From contig CP137680.1 in assembly GCA_037976565.1 (NCBI GenBank), positions 29,068,348-29,132,347 of the forward strand: 64,000 bases of DNA, written 5' to 3'. The notes beneath the pieces are model-generated. The model worked only from the letters and a program-made list of their open reading frames with translations, was not told the origin of the DNA and did no database searches. Shown here piece after piece: positions 48,911 to 61,390 of the stretch. Source of the stretch: Mesocentrotus franciscanus (lineage: Eukaryota > Echinodermata > Echinoidea > Camarodonta > Strongylocentrotidae). Numbering within the stretch: position 1 is the first letter of the stretch; every line of letters starts with the position of its first letter. The translations under genes and the position numbers were made by a program.

Positions 48911-51736
48911 CTATCAACATGAATATAATATAATGTCGCCATGTTTGGTTTGATGGTTTATTTTGCCTGACTACTAAGAAAACATGTGTATGCTTGTAAG
49001 CAACTAGGGTACCGACATTCGTAAGTCCTCTCCGAGGAATTTAGGAATAATGCCTTGCCAAAGGGCACTAGCGAGTAGCGAATCCACTTCGCCTGGTGTC
49101 GCCTCCTCACTCCTGAACAAGCCTCCTGGCTAAGATCCTATGTTCTATGTTCTGACAAGATATTGGCATTATCCTGGCTGTCCAGAACGCCAGCCCAAAA
49201 AAGGGAGTCGAGGCACATACATGGATAGATTCTGTTTAATTATCTACCTTACCTAGACTTGCTATGATGCACACCATGCTATAACGTTTAGAGTAATTAG
49301 AAGGATACTCAGAGAATGAAGGGGATGCTGAGAACATTGTTTTTAATTTTGTATTAAAAAAATCCAATTGCTCATTTAAATCAGCCAATGACCTAAATAA
49401 AATTTTGAAGAAAATGGAAAGAAGACCCAGCTTACAGGCCTATCGTGATAATGGGAACGGTGTGGAGATTTTTTTTTATCCAGACGAATAATGATGCATT
49501 TTTCCTTTTGAAAAAAATGTTGGATATATCAAAAATACATGTAGGTTAGGGAAAGAGTCCTTTCCACATCATAAATAGTCTGAGATTTTAATGACCAAGA
49601 CATGATTATAATGATTATAATGAGATTTTAATGACCAAGACATGATTATAATGCAAGACATGTTCTTAATTTTGAAGAAAATGATGGATAAATGCAGCAT
49701 TATGCATGTATTAAATGGGGGTGAGTGTGGAACAAATCTTGGAATTATTAAGTCCCTAGTTTTGGTAAAGTGTACACCCTGGCACATCCTGGAGATGGGT
49801 TTAAGAACGTTTCACCAACCCCGCCACCCCAATTTGAAATAAAAAGGGGATTTAAATGTAAAACTACCAAGATGTGTTTAGAATGCAAACTAGTTCTGAA
49901 TTTTGAAATAAATTAAGGCATAAGACATGAAGACAATGTTTATAATGGAAATGGGTGTGGGATGAATGTTTGAGAATTGAACAACCATGTATCGTAAAGA
50001 ATAAAGAATGCATTTGGGTAAATAAGAAAATGACATAGTTATTCATACAAACTAATCCCTAGAATTTGAATTTCCTCACCAGATTAAAGAATATTCAAGA
50101 AAAAAACAAATCGCTCATTAGATTTTGAAGATTTTTCGTTAAATGCTATGTTATGCTATGCTATGTTTATCAAACTCTTCAGTTGACGTGGTGTCAACCC
50201 TCACATCCCCCTCTTTCTCTCTCTCTCTCTCAATTGACGCCTGTGCTTTACTTTTTACAAGGGGCTTCCACTGACAACTGCCAGTGACAAATTTGTCATT
50301 TTGGGAAGAAAAAAGATACACGAATCCTATAAGGAAAGATCCAGAGACAGATTCGCCGTGGGGAGTTTGGGGAATTTTCCCCACTTGCAGCTCTTTATTT
50401 TTGGCTGGATCAAGGTCCAGTCGATTTGTGGTCTGATCGGGCCACTTAATATATGCATCTTACATATTCAGTGGGCAGGTAGCATAACACTTTAAAAACC
50501 AATTTTCAGTCCCAGTCTGCCCCTGGAAACATCAAATAAGTTTTGTGTCAAAGACATGATGTAGAAAAATAAAAGGCCTGTCTAGATGTTATCTGGTTAT
50601 TCGATCTTTCGACAAAGCTGTAAAAGTTTTAGTTGCTTTAGGACATAAACAAATATTTAATTTTACCACATTGAAACGGCATCCAAAGATATATTAAATT
50701 CATTTTGATAGTGAAGTTGTGCTAGACGGTGATCGGAAGACGTCCAAATTTAGAAAGAAAGGCGAGTTAAGGCATTTTCATAATGTCGCTCCTTTCTGCT
50801 TAGGCGAATCAAAGGTGAATAATGAAATATATATTAAAACAATCTAGGGGTAAAACACTGATCTGCGAACCCTTCCTTTTCAGAACCACAAGAAGGCCTG
50901 AGTGACTCCCGTGCGGGAAATATTCAGAAATGAAAATAGGAAGTTCATTCCCCATGCCCACCCCTTCGGAGCAATACCCTAAGCTTTAGGAGTTATGAGT
51001 CTTCATTAATATAATTTGTCATTAAATGTATAAGAGGTTTGGGTGTTCATAAACATTTACCCTCCGAAAATGGACCTTTTTAAATACGAGTACCCCAGGC
51101 CAGAAAATCGATATACACGTTGCTTTTGTACATACATGTATATTTATGAGGCAAATAAATATCAATGCAATAAACTGTATTCTAATGCTTGTAAATTAAG
51201 TAATTTTTCTATATTAACACAAATAGAAGTGTTTATATGTTTTTTCTTCAATATGAAAAAAGAAAAAATGTTTGGCTCAGACTTGATATCCACATGTATT
51301 GAAAAGAATTTACAGCACATTAACGCTTCGGCATTATGCATGGTCTTCTGAAAAATAACTTGAGGATTCACAAGACTGGTCAGTTTTATGGGCATTCTGA
51401 CAATTTTTCTGAGGGTTCAAGAGACCTACATTGTTGGTCTTGTGGGCTGTTTATATAATCCCAGCTAAATCACAAGCAGGATTTTTGTTAATGATCTGTC
51501 TTTGATTATGTTGAAATATCTGTCTTTACCGTGACAAGATTGAACTAAGCGGTCAGATGACAGATGGAGGGGGTGTCAAATAATAGTTAATTGTGTGTGG
51601 GGAGGGGATGAGGCACCTGCCCATGCCCCATTTTCTAAAACATCACAGAGTATAGAAGTACTTATCAATTGCACTAAGCACTCTCCTTGCCTAATCCTTT
51701 TAACTGTCTGGACTGTCTGCATCACTTTATTCGTGT
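48911..51736. other. Loop of the foldback element
   Basis: About 2.8 kb of unique-looking AT-rich sequence. It contains a short direct repeat of GAGATTTTAATGACCAAGAC (49580 and 49622), a TTATGCTATGCTATG run near 50152, a CTTGCC-AAAGGGCACTAGCG word near 49055, and a partial extra arm unit near 51650-51700. No transposase, reverse transcriptase or other recognisable ORF. Confidence 0.6.
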
Positions 51737-52730
51737 TCATGGACTAACTTGTCTTGGTCATGGGCAAGATTATGACAAAAGGGGCGGGGTGGGGGGCAAA
51801 TGTAAATGCCCACATTTCCTGACACCCCAGAGGACAGAAGAAGTACTCATCAATTGTAGTCAGCACTCCAAATCCCTTGAACTTTCTGCACTACTAAATG
51901 TCCAATCACTTTTGTCCAGTAAATATACCGAGATACTGGCCAAAATTAGAGGAAAAATTATCTACAAAAAAGCACCTTTTTGGCTCAAAATTTATATTTT
52001 ACACAATACATAACTCAATGAAATTGATATCAACTTGAAGGTATTTTAATTATCCATCTTTTGACACCAAATCCATGGTGATTAGAGGTTTTACTCAAAA
52101 GTTATCTTTAAAACCCGATGTAAACACACCAAACAGGTCATCAATACACTAATACACGTATATGCATGCAGTTAATACACATGTGGGCAAAAATGTTGTT
52201 TTTGTGGAAATCGAATCAATAACTTTGGGTTGCTATAACTTTTTATTGAAAAGAGATATAAACCTTTCCTTTTCACAGAATATTATCCTTGTATATGGGC
52301 AAATTCCTGGAAAGTTACAAAAAAATCATTTCTCTGATTTTGATATATGGAAAATAACGATTATTGCCAAAATTCAATATTTGGAAAAAAATCACGAAAA
52401 ATCATGTTTTTTACCTAAATTTGTGATGTTAATTAATCCTAATTTCGTTGAAATTGGTATCAAAATTTAGATAATTTAATTCTCTTTCATATGATACCAA
52501 ACTCATGGTGGTTCAAGGTTCCCTTAAAATATAATTTACAAAATACTATTTTTCGTCAAAGGGCCGCTTTTTGGACGCCCCTCCGATTTAGGATTGTTCG
52601 CAACAAATTAAAAAAAAAACACCTCTGAAATATTGTGTATTATGATAAAATCTTTCGAATAAACAAGGTGTGCTTAGTTTATGCGGTAGTGGCAGGCAGA
52701 CCTCTCTTTTCTGACTTTGGCCCTCCGCTT
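51737..52730 (-). repeat. Right arm of the foldback element
   Basis: The reverse complement of the left arm with a single 190-bp unit. The outer end is GGCCCTCCGCTT, directly followed by ATAAT and the interrupted endonuclease frame. Confidence 0.85.
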
Positions 52731-52735
52731 ATAAT

Positions 52736-53480
52736 TATCGGATATTTCAGAGGTCAATATACCAGGAAAAGTATTGCAAAGACTATTTATAAATATATTG
52801 TCTATCAAGGTGGCTGTGGAATCTGCTATTCTTGTTGGCTTTGTAAGTAGAGGAGCAAAACAAAATGAATAGAAAAGTTCCACCTACTCATTACACCGGT
52901 TTTGCACATCTAGTTTCATCAATTCAAAGTTAAAATCTCCAAGATATTCATTCCCTTTTCTCTCTGTACACTTTGCTTAAGATATTCCTAATGATATCAA
53001 TAAATTATCCTGCGATTGATCTGGAGGTCTATACAAAACTTCAACAATAACATTTTTAACTGGCTAAAAATTATATAAAAGACTATGACAAAGACGGTTA
53101 AAAACCGAAATGTAATTACGTAGAATGTACCTTATGTCATGCCTTATTGCAAATGCAACTCCTCCAGCTTTCCTGTCGTTACAGGATTTACTCTCCACAT
53201 GATGTCCTTCAATATAAAACTCTTTTCTTACCTTAGTATCTAACCACGTTTCACTAAATGCTACCAGACCAAAAGAGTGTTCCAGAGTTGAGAGTAAATA
53301 TGTCATATCATCATGTTTAGGCAAGCTTCGGCAATTTATATATAGCAATGAAAATGTATTGCTTTTGGTTAAAACTTGATTACATTTTTTTTTCAAGAGT
53401 TATATACTTTGAGCCATTCTCTACTTCCTCCAGCAAAATACTATTAACATCATCCATTGCAAAAGGATGGATACATATAA
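52736..53480 (-). pseudogene. CR1/jockey-like retrotransposon endonuclease fragment
   Basis: From about 53480 downward the minus strand encodes an N-terminal segment, then LLYINCRSLPKHDD, VAFSETWLD, GGVAFAIRHDI, VLYRPPDQS, EYLGDFNFELMK and TKPTRI...TLIDNIF up to SEISDNY. These are the ordered motifs of an apurinic endonuclease (ETW, GGV, YRPP, GDFN, SDH/N). Frame breaks near 53060 and 52970 make it a relic. The foldback element interrupts it after SDNY. Confidence 0.8.
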
Positions 53481-53774
53481 TTAAAACATAGCTGTCAGTT
53501 CTCTAAGGACAGGGTAGTAGTAACAAACAGCATGCATATTTGATTGCAGGTAATAATAGAACTTGTAAAACGTGAACCACTCGATGAAACAAAATATTCA
53601 ATTTTCAATTTCGATTTGAGAACCAAAACAAATATTAACGTGTATGAACAATTATATTCTGGAATCTATAAACTAAGATGTAACTACTTACTCACGCAAA
53701 CACGCATCACAGACACTCATCGAAGATACAGGCGCACGCACTCACACATATACACATGCACACATACCCCCCCC

Positions 53775-55180
53775 TTTTTTTTCAATATATTTTTTTATTG
53801 ATTCCAAACAATACAAATCAATCTCAGAAATAAAAAAAAAGTTGTTTTTTCTTGACATGATTTCAAAACATTTTCATAACATAGATTGTACGATTGATGA
53901 AAACAAAAATGAAGTCAGTTGTAACATAAAATAAATGACCCCATCCAACCAAACACACTACTACCCCCTCCCCACCACGCGACACACACCCCATCCGGCC
54001 ATACTTCCACACATATACATACACTGTTCCTAGCCCCCTCAGAATACCCCACTTGTTCCCACTTTTTTTTAAATGTAAGGCCAAATTGCCTGCCCTTCCT
54101 GCAATATTGTTTTCTTCTTCCCTTAATTCCAACAGTTTTTAGTTTAAACTCCCCTAAAGACAATATTACGGACTTACCCCTGCATCTATATATCCAATAT
54201 TTCATCGCAAAAATAATTGTATTAAATATCTTTATTTCGTGGGGAGTTACCGGACAACCCTAAATGAATATCTATCCAGTCGATAGACCTTAATTCCCTT
54301 AGCTCAAACTTAGCTATTACATTCTGCCATAACCTATGAACATGTACACACTCCCAGAACAAGTGTAAATATGTTTGAATCTTTTGCTTACAAAATGAGC
54401 ACAAGTTATCTACAACACAGCCGAATCTGAATAAGTGTTCTCTAGTATATATTGCTCCATGAAGCAGTTTATACTGAATTTCTCTTAGTCTGTTAACAAG
54501 AGTAACTTTCCTAGGCCTACTAAATATCTCCCTACATACCTTATTTGAAAAAAATCTGAATATTTCCGTCCATCATGAATCTTCAAAACAAATAAATTTT
54601 GTAACTTCTCTATAAAATTATTCATAAACCTTCCTCGATAATACATCTCTGAGGAGCTTCACAGTACTTTTAAACTGCATTAAAATTTCATACTCTTTTC
54701 TATCCACTAAACACCAGTTATCCTTTTTTTCCCGCTTCTCAAAATAGCTTCCCCAATATTCCATACATCAACAAATTTGTTTCCTCTTAACCCCAAATGT
54801 TGAAAATGAGATATTGACCGCATGCCATTTTCAGCAAAAATATCTTGAATTGAAATTATATTGCGTGTAAACAACTCCTTATCAACAATTATTTTCTTTT
54901 TCAATAAGAAATCTTTATTGTTAAAAATAATTGGATTATTCTTTTCTTCAAAATTCCTACAACCTTCTAACTCTTCCCATGCTTTGATCATTTCTAAATA
55001 GAACGTAGGTACTTTGAAACTTAAAAACCTGGAATCATAGTTACACAAAAAAATTAATCTACCCCCTACCATCTTGAAGCAGAAATCAAAGTATAGCTTC
55101 CATCTCATAGATATTTCTCCGTACAATAGTCTTTTTACCCGTTGGGTTTGTACAAACACAAACACACACACACACAAGCT
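53775..55180 (-). pseudogene. Tx1/L1-like retrotransposon 3' fragment
   Basis: The minus-strand ORF 54707-55177 has the post-RT pattern (RLIFLCNYDSRFLSFKVPTF, PIIFNNKDFLLKKK, ISHFQHLGLRGN). A second ORF, 54222-54404, gives CSFCKQKIQTYLHLFWECVH, the C-terminal Cys/His motif C-x2-C-x7-H-x4-C. The 3' end is A-rich (complement of 53775-53800). The 5' end is cut at an (AC)n run (55157-55175). One frame gap lies between the two ORFs. Confidence 0.8.
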
Positions 55181-55229
55181 ACATTAATTGAAGAAAATAC
55201 GTGAGACCAAGTGGAATAATTCATATTAT

Positions 55230-55905
55230 TCTTGCAAATGCGATCTGAAAAAGTGCAGTCTGGATTAGAAACAACGCAACAAAAAACGGAACAGTTCTAC
55301 TGGGGTGCAAAAATTACTCGATCCTACAGTTCGATACTTAGCCCTCACTATAACCCAGGTGATAAAGAGGAACAGTGCGTTACTCTTGCAACTTTGTAAT
55401 CTAGATGACATAATACAAGTTATTGAGGTATCAGTAGTCTATACATAAGACACATTCTATGTTAATCGAGGGTGTATAAATACGTGTAATATCTCTTAAT
55501 AGCTAATATTTATTTTATATAGTAGGCCTATGACAAAAAGAACCTTTAACTATGCAACAAACTTTGTGATGGTGATTAATTGGTACTCTTTATCTCCAGG
55601 CTCTTTCACAGCTACGATCATCCTTCATTCATCGTTCATACATGTATGCAAAATTTCCTTCAATATTTCGGTATGTCTGTGCCAAAATATAATTATGAAA
55701 TTGATAAACATTAAAAAAAAAAACAATAGATAGACGCGCATGCACGCGTTTACCCATTTATATTTACATTGCTTATGCGATTTTAAAAAGTGAAGTCTGG
55801 AATGGAGACAACTCAACACACTATTGTTCTATCAGGGCGCAAAATGAATCAATCCTACAGTTCAATACTGTGGCCTATTGATTACCCGAAGGGATAAGGT
55901 ATGGA
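55230..55905. repeat. Pair of direct repeats about 540 bp apart
   Basis: 55240-55390 and 55780-55905 share the order GCGATtT/cTgAAAAAGTG, GTCTGGAaT/TgGAgA, GGGgcGCAAAA and ATCCTACAGTTC(G/A)ATACT. Divergence is moderate; no ORF. It may be an old tandem duplication. Confidence 0.55.
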
Positions 55906-55909
55906 ATAA

Positions 55910-57890
55910 ACCAATTGTTTTTGTACATCTTTTTGTTTCATAAATTCTTCACAGTGTATTTGAGCTTTTAGATACGTCTGATATGCATTCGATACGACGC
56001 ATATTAAGTCCAACCTCTTATGGAAGAAAAATATAAAGAAAGAAAATCAACATTACTCATCTCTCAAAAATTGAAATTATTGGCTTGTTGTGATGAATAT
56101 CATACGAGAGGCTAAATATTTTGGACTGGTCAAGTTTGAGAGGTGGTTGGTTTCTGACGAAGATGAACAAATTGTTAGCTTCCTCATTAGGTGATCTGCC
56201 GCAAAGCGTGGCAGGGCACCTATTGATTCGTCAGAATCCTTCTTTTTTGTTATTCTTTCTATTCTTTCTGTATGAATTTTGTTACGTGGGTATCTCATGA
56301 ATGGCATGGTGAATGACCATGAAACTTTCATGGCATGTGGCATGTACATGGTCCTAACGAAGATATTTTTATTATGAGTTATGCGTGACGTCATTTAGGA
56401 GACATTTTGTTAATTTCTAATATTGACCATATTTCATTCAATCATTGTCATTTTTGAATGATATTTCATATGCATAAACTTGAGGTCATGGGTAAACTTT
56501 TGGTCACAACCATGTTTGTACGCGAGTCACGGCGGAAGCGTACGCGTGCGTCAAAATTTAAAATTGGTCAAAATGCTTATTGGACCATTTTACTACACGT
56601 TTCAGACGCTTTAGAACATTTCAAAATTTTGCCGTCCGTACTGAATGTATTAATTCAATTTTTCACTTGTATTTTGTTGCTGATACTATTCTTAGCAATT
56701 TGAAATAATTGTTAGCCTTTATTGACCTAAGTTTAGCTTATATACGTTAATTTAACCCCAAAGTGGTCAAAAAAGTACCTATATTAAATCCGCTATAACT
56801 CTTGAGAATGGCTGGTGAACCCCCAATTTGTTTTCATGTTCTGATAGGGTATGAATTGGAGATGCGATTTCATGTATCACGTTTGCTAATACAGTGCCTT
56901 GACGTTAACATAGTGCCACGTTAAGAGAAAAATGAATTTGATTCGATTAGGTAATATTTACCGTTGTGGTTTTGAATATATCTCGTCTATCCTTACTCTG
57001 ATGTCTCGCATATTTCATTATGTTGTAGCTGAGACATAACTCTACAAACGTAGGATTAACGCTCCTTCTCCTCGTTATCTTTTTCATCGACCCACCCAAG
57101 CCACCGTCAAAACATGATACTTGGCTGGGTCGTAAATCTAAACATCCAGTCCAGCCTATTGGTCTCATGGTAAGATTCGGTGAATGCCTCTTGGTTCTTA
57201 CTATTCTCCATCGATACTTAATTAGTTATCTCTCTTACAATTCTCATCTGCACATTTTTTCTCACGATATTCGACCGTCAACATCGCCTTGCTGCTCTGT
57301 ACGATCCGACATATTCGTATAATAAATAATCATTACTTGTACTTGTATGAATGACGTGTTATTTTGTTGTCTGTTTGCCTACTCCTGCCATTGATTTAAT
57401 GGTAACAGGGTTGTACCGAACAATAGTCAGCACAATCATTTCTACTGTCTCTACATTCTTAATTACTAAATGAGCTTGCACAAAGGCGTATTATATAAGT
57501 GGAGGGCGGAATTTGTTTTAAAGACCAAATCTCCATTGAGTTTCTACATTTGTTATGTGTAGAAGGTTGATTGTGCTCAGAGGTAGAAATGTGTTGGTGT
57601 TTTATAAGTTGAAGAGGCAGAAATTAAAACAAGGCCTTTGTTATGTGCATTTCAATAACAACGCAGTATCTATATATAGATTTTAGGTGGTTTTTTTCAA
57701 CTGTAAAATATTATCAACAAAAGTTAGAGCAAAACAGACAGAAATCATTGACATGATTGAAGGAAAGGGAAGAAGGAACCAATAAATGAATTGGTTCAAC
57801 ATAATTATTGTAGTACATTATGAGCCACATTATTAATAACTAATATATTCCTTTTCGGACTTGATAGCAGAAGATATAGACGAAAATATG
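55910..57890. other. Repeat debris, no supported gene
   Basis: 56080-56190 is the reverse complement of 35380-35490 (GACTGGTCAAGTTTGAGAGG). 56780-56960 matches 60560-60720 in direct orientation (ACCCCCAAtTTtGTTTTCAT). No coding frame of interest. Confidence 0.5.
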
Positions 57891-58317
57891 CACTCACGTA
57901 TATAAGGAAGTGAAACTATGCCAAACGCATTCAGGAAAGAGGTCCCTTCTTTCTCGATTATTGTTTATTGCGTGATAAGTGGTAAGTGTTGTTACTTTGT
58001 ATACTTTTATAAATTCATTTTCAATAAAGAACGATAAAGACTGTAACATTATAACATCATGTTTGTATATTAAATATAAATTTATTACAGCTTATTCCAT
58101 AATTCCAGAACATAGTTTACATGCATGAAAATGTTCAAAACTTTACATGAGATACTTAGAAATACGAAGCTGTAACAGCTGTAACTGCTGGACATACAAG
58201 ACAAAAAGTATGAATAGTTCTTAAGTCATTTTACAAGAGGTATTGTTTCACATTTTTACAAAAAAATCATTCACATAAAAGCAGAGTGGGGAAAATGCAT
58301 AACTATGACTACCACAT

Positions 58318-58668
58318 TTGCACATCGCACATTTACGTAAAACATTTCGTTTCAGATCTCCATTTCGATTCCTAGTGAATGAATGTCTTGATCCAATTTG
58401 TGATCAGGATAATGGCAAGAAGATCCAAATCATAAAAACAACAGAATGGACAATTCATTCAACGGGTACCAAATGGTATAAAACACGGAGTAAGAGCAAA
58501 AAAGATTTATTCAATTATTCATTGTCCTTCACACACACACACCAAGGACATATCAGGCTATTTATTAACGGGTGCTTGTTTGTTACCATAACTTCATGTT
58601 ATGAGGATTATAATACAAAGGTTTTCATCCCCAGTCACAGCTACAACATATGGGGTCTGGTTCATTGA
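58318..58668 (+). CDS. Hypothetical ORF, 116 codons
   Basis: The longest open frame in this quiet stretch starts at 58318. No domain, signal or conserved motif is recognised, and composition resembles the surrounding AT-rich DNA. It may be chance. A short tandem (AAAGTGGACTTGCATGC) follows at about 58798-58842. Confidence 0.12.
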   Translation: MHIAHLRKTFRFRSPFRFLVNECLDPICDQDNGKKIQIIKTTEWTIHSTGTKWYKTRSKSKKDLFNYSLSFTHTHQGHIRLFINGCLFVTITSCYEDYNTKVFIPSHSYNIWGLVH

Positions 58669-58859
58669 AGAGGCGGAGTAGAACTTCATAGTCCTTACAT
58701 GTATGTCTGTTGAATGAAAAGAGACAAGATTGAAAGTAAGTACATTGAAACCATCTCTGTTGTAACATTAAAAAGGTCTTGCATGTATTTTGTGATTAAA
58801 GTGGACTTGCATGCACATTGTGGTTAAAGTGGACTTGCATGCTCATTACATGAAACTAT

Positions 58860-59980
58860 TGATGGAAAAATGTGAATGAACAAATGCTATCCTCGAAGTA
58901 CCTTAGCTGTATTGGCATACAAATTGCAACTCATTTGTACAGCCTACCTGTTAGAAATTCAGCAGGTCAGTAGTTCTCCTTCCTCTATGAATTTGTCTCA
59001 ATTCTCAGGGAATTTGCCTTCATTTATCTTACTGAAGAAGAACATCATCCTGAAACAAAAATAAATGGTTTAGACCTCAATAAAAAATCTACTCCATTGA
59101 TAATTAGTCTTAGTTGTAGTTTTAATCATATTCTAACTTAAAAAAAAAAAACCTGAGGCTCCTTTCATGTAGGCACCCCTCCCCATTCAGTTACTAGTAA
59201 TCATTGATTCACAGAATGACTAACTCTTTCAAAGTCAAGAACAAACAGTCACATTCTTGCAGTACTATCTCATGAATGTGCTTGCACCAAGTTGAACTTG
59301 CCATGCCATTGCCTACGAAAGCACATACGTAGTGAAAGTCTATAGCCAAGTTAGTCCCCTTCCTAAAGTCAAGTCTAGAGGTCTACATCTTACCTAGATA
59401 ACCAGCTGACAGTTGTCTTAACCTAGATATTAACGCAGCCTGGAGAGCCCAACTTTTTCATCTCACTAGTTCAATCTAACATTAGACCCAAGATTGTCTT
59501 TTTTATGTTATCTCCCTAAATGAGCTTCGTGAAAGGGGAAAAGGTGAAATGAAAATTTACTAAAGTCTTATATGATCCAGAATTGTTAGTTGTAGGTTTG
59601 AGTTTTCTTCTGACCCAAATTTGAAAGTAGTTAATCAACAGTTGAACCTTTAAAAGGGGCTTGGATCATCCAAGCTCTTTTTTTAGGTTCAACAGTTGAC
59701 CATTCGTGTCTTTTATATTCAGAGATAGTCCCTCCCGAAAGTCTAGGCCAAGCTTTCGCTGTCAGGAGTGACTGGTAACCATGGCAATCGAGCTGAAAAT
59801 ATTAGCTCGCGGCGATGATTAATGAATAAAAAGTTCGAGTGTAAATCGCACCTACATTCATCAGACAATACAAATTTTAAATCACTTCATTATGTACCTG
59901 TAAACACATCTGCAGATTCATAACAACAGCAGATCTTTTTATTAAAAAAATGATTCAATTCACGAAACATAAGCGTAATT
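58860..59980. other. Stretch without a supported gene
   Basis: Short ORFs only. Two short inverted words (CAACAGTTGA near 59637 and 59690; CTTGGATCATCCAAG near 59660) form a hairpin-like patch. Confidence 0.45.
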
Positions 59981-59989
59981 ACACCTTTA

Positions 59990-60328
59990 ATACCTTTTTA
60001 TTTTTCACCAGCAATCTTTCCAAGAAACATGGAGTATCCATTTGTCCTGTTGAGGAAGTAACCGGCGTTGGGCCGACTGGCTTGGAGATGCCTATGTCAG
60101 TATGTGGGTGCAAAGACAATGGCACCGACAACGCCAGGGAAATGGCAGTAATAACACATTATTGTTGGGTCTGCAGGACTGCCTCATTTGTTGAAGGAAA
60201 TGAGATGTATTGCTCCCTTCTCCTGGCAATGGCTTTTGAGATGGACTTCACAAAGCGGGACACCGTAGCTTGGGAGAGTCGAGAGGCCTTCTGATTTTCA
60301 CCCCCATGCATCAATTGAAAAGAACCTG
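59990..60328 (-). pseudogene. PIF/Harbinger (HARBI1-like) transposase fragment
   Basis: After a splice-like cag at 60326-60328, the minus strand reads GSFQLMHGG, then LSQATVSRFVKSISKAIARR and FPSTNEAVLQTQQ. A frame change follows, then CHFPGVVGAI, and in a third frame DIGISKPVGP. This matches the order 'VSQxTVSR ... FPGVVGxIDGTHI ... GP' of Harbinger transposases. The Asp expected after VVGAI is a Val in this frame, and stops interrupt it, so it is inactive. Confidence 0.7.
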
Positions 60329-60339
60329 AAAATCAAGAT

Positions 60340-61390
60340 GAAAATGTGTTGATAAGAAAAATTACAATTTCTCTTTCTCTGTAACCTTTATCAGCTTTTC
60401 TTTTTTCTTTCATGATATTTCCCTTGATTATTCGAACAATTTGATACCATATTTATCTCTTAATGACTATTAATAACGGAATGAGCGTCCGTTCAAGATG
60501 AATGTTCGTGCGTGCGAGCTCTTGTATTAAATACATAGCATATATGGGCAAAACATACCTGTACAAAATCCATTATAGCTCTTTGGGATGCCAGTGGACC
60601 CCCAATTTTGTTTTCATATTTTGATAGAGTATGAGTCAGAAATATGATTTCCTGTCTCATTTCGCCATTAAATATATCGTGACGTCATCAAAATGGCCTT
60701 GGAACTCAAAATACGAATTTGCATATTACGAAGTCAGCATAGTGATGGGAAATTGAGTGTATCTCTGTAAATGTCGGTTGTTTTTTTTTTCTCCCAATTT
60801 TTGATATGTCGTAGCTGAGACAATACCCTACACAAAAGATCACATTTTTTTTCATTTTAACAAGTGCATCATGGCCTAATCTTTCGATTAAATGAGACAT
60901 GTCAATTTTCCCAATCTTGCGTGTATTCTCTTAGGGAGGCGACTTTTTCTGAAATCTTCAATCTACATTCTAGTCTTGTTTGAGCAATATCTCAATTATT
61001 TTCACTCGATTTTCTCCCAGGTTCGGATATGTTGTAGTTTAAAAAATTGTCTACACGTAAAAGCATGTGTTATTTAATCACCTGTTGGGATCATGGTGAT
61101 ATTGTAACTACAAAATGTGATTTGAGAATCCCATTTTACGTTTACGTGTAATGTCTATGTGGAGTATTTGGTATATTGGTCAAAGCCTCCCATTGCCTCC
61201 CATTCTGGCGACCTAGTGGGTCTATTTAAATTTTTGTTAGCATGGTCTAAATAAATCAAACTTTGCTACTCATATTGGCAACAATTATTTGTAATGTCCA
61301 CTCTGTCATTTATTTTTGTATTGAAAGTATATTAAAAGAAACAGTGTACATGAAAATTTCAAAAAATCGACAAGAAGCAGTCATTTTATT
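60340..61390. other. Repeat debris, no supported gene
   Basis: 60560-60720 is a second copy of 56780-56960. A doubled GCCTCCCATT word lies near 61187-61204. No coding frame. Confidence 0.45.

Larger units (their letters stand above)
47680..52730. mobile_element. 5.05-kb foldback element with about 1-kb inverted repeats
   Basis: The termini are AAGCGGAGGGCCAAAGTC and its complement. Arms 47680-48910 and 51737-52730 are close to identical when one is reverse-complemented, differing by scattered bases plus one extra internal 190-bp unit in the left arm. Both sides carry ATAAT (47675-47679 and 52731-52735), a 5-base target duplication. Removing the element rejoins a retrotransposon endonuclease frame. 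No transposase was seen, so it looks non-autonomous. Sea urchin TU foldback elements are a known precedent for this layout. Confidence 0.85.

Noticed and set aside
48911..51736. A transposase in the foldback loop
   Set aside because: ORFs up to 102 residues were read; none shows DDE, RT, recombinase or helicase motifs.
54222..54404. Possible zinc-finger host gene (CSFC...H...C)
   Set aside because: The motif is the normal C-terminal Cys/His region of the Tx1-like element whose other part lies just upstream on the same strand.
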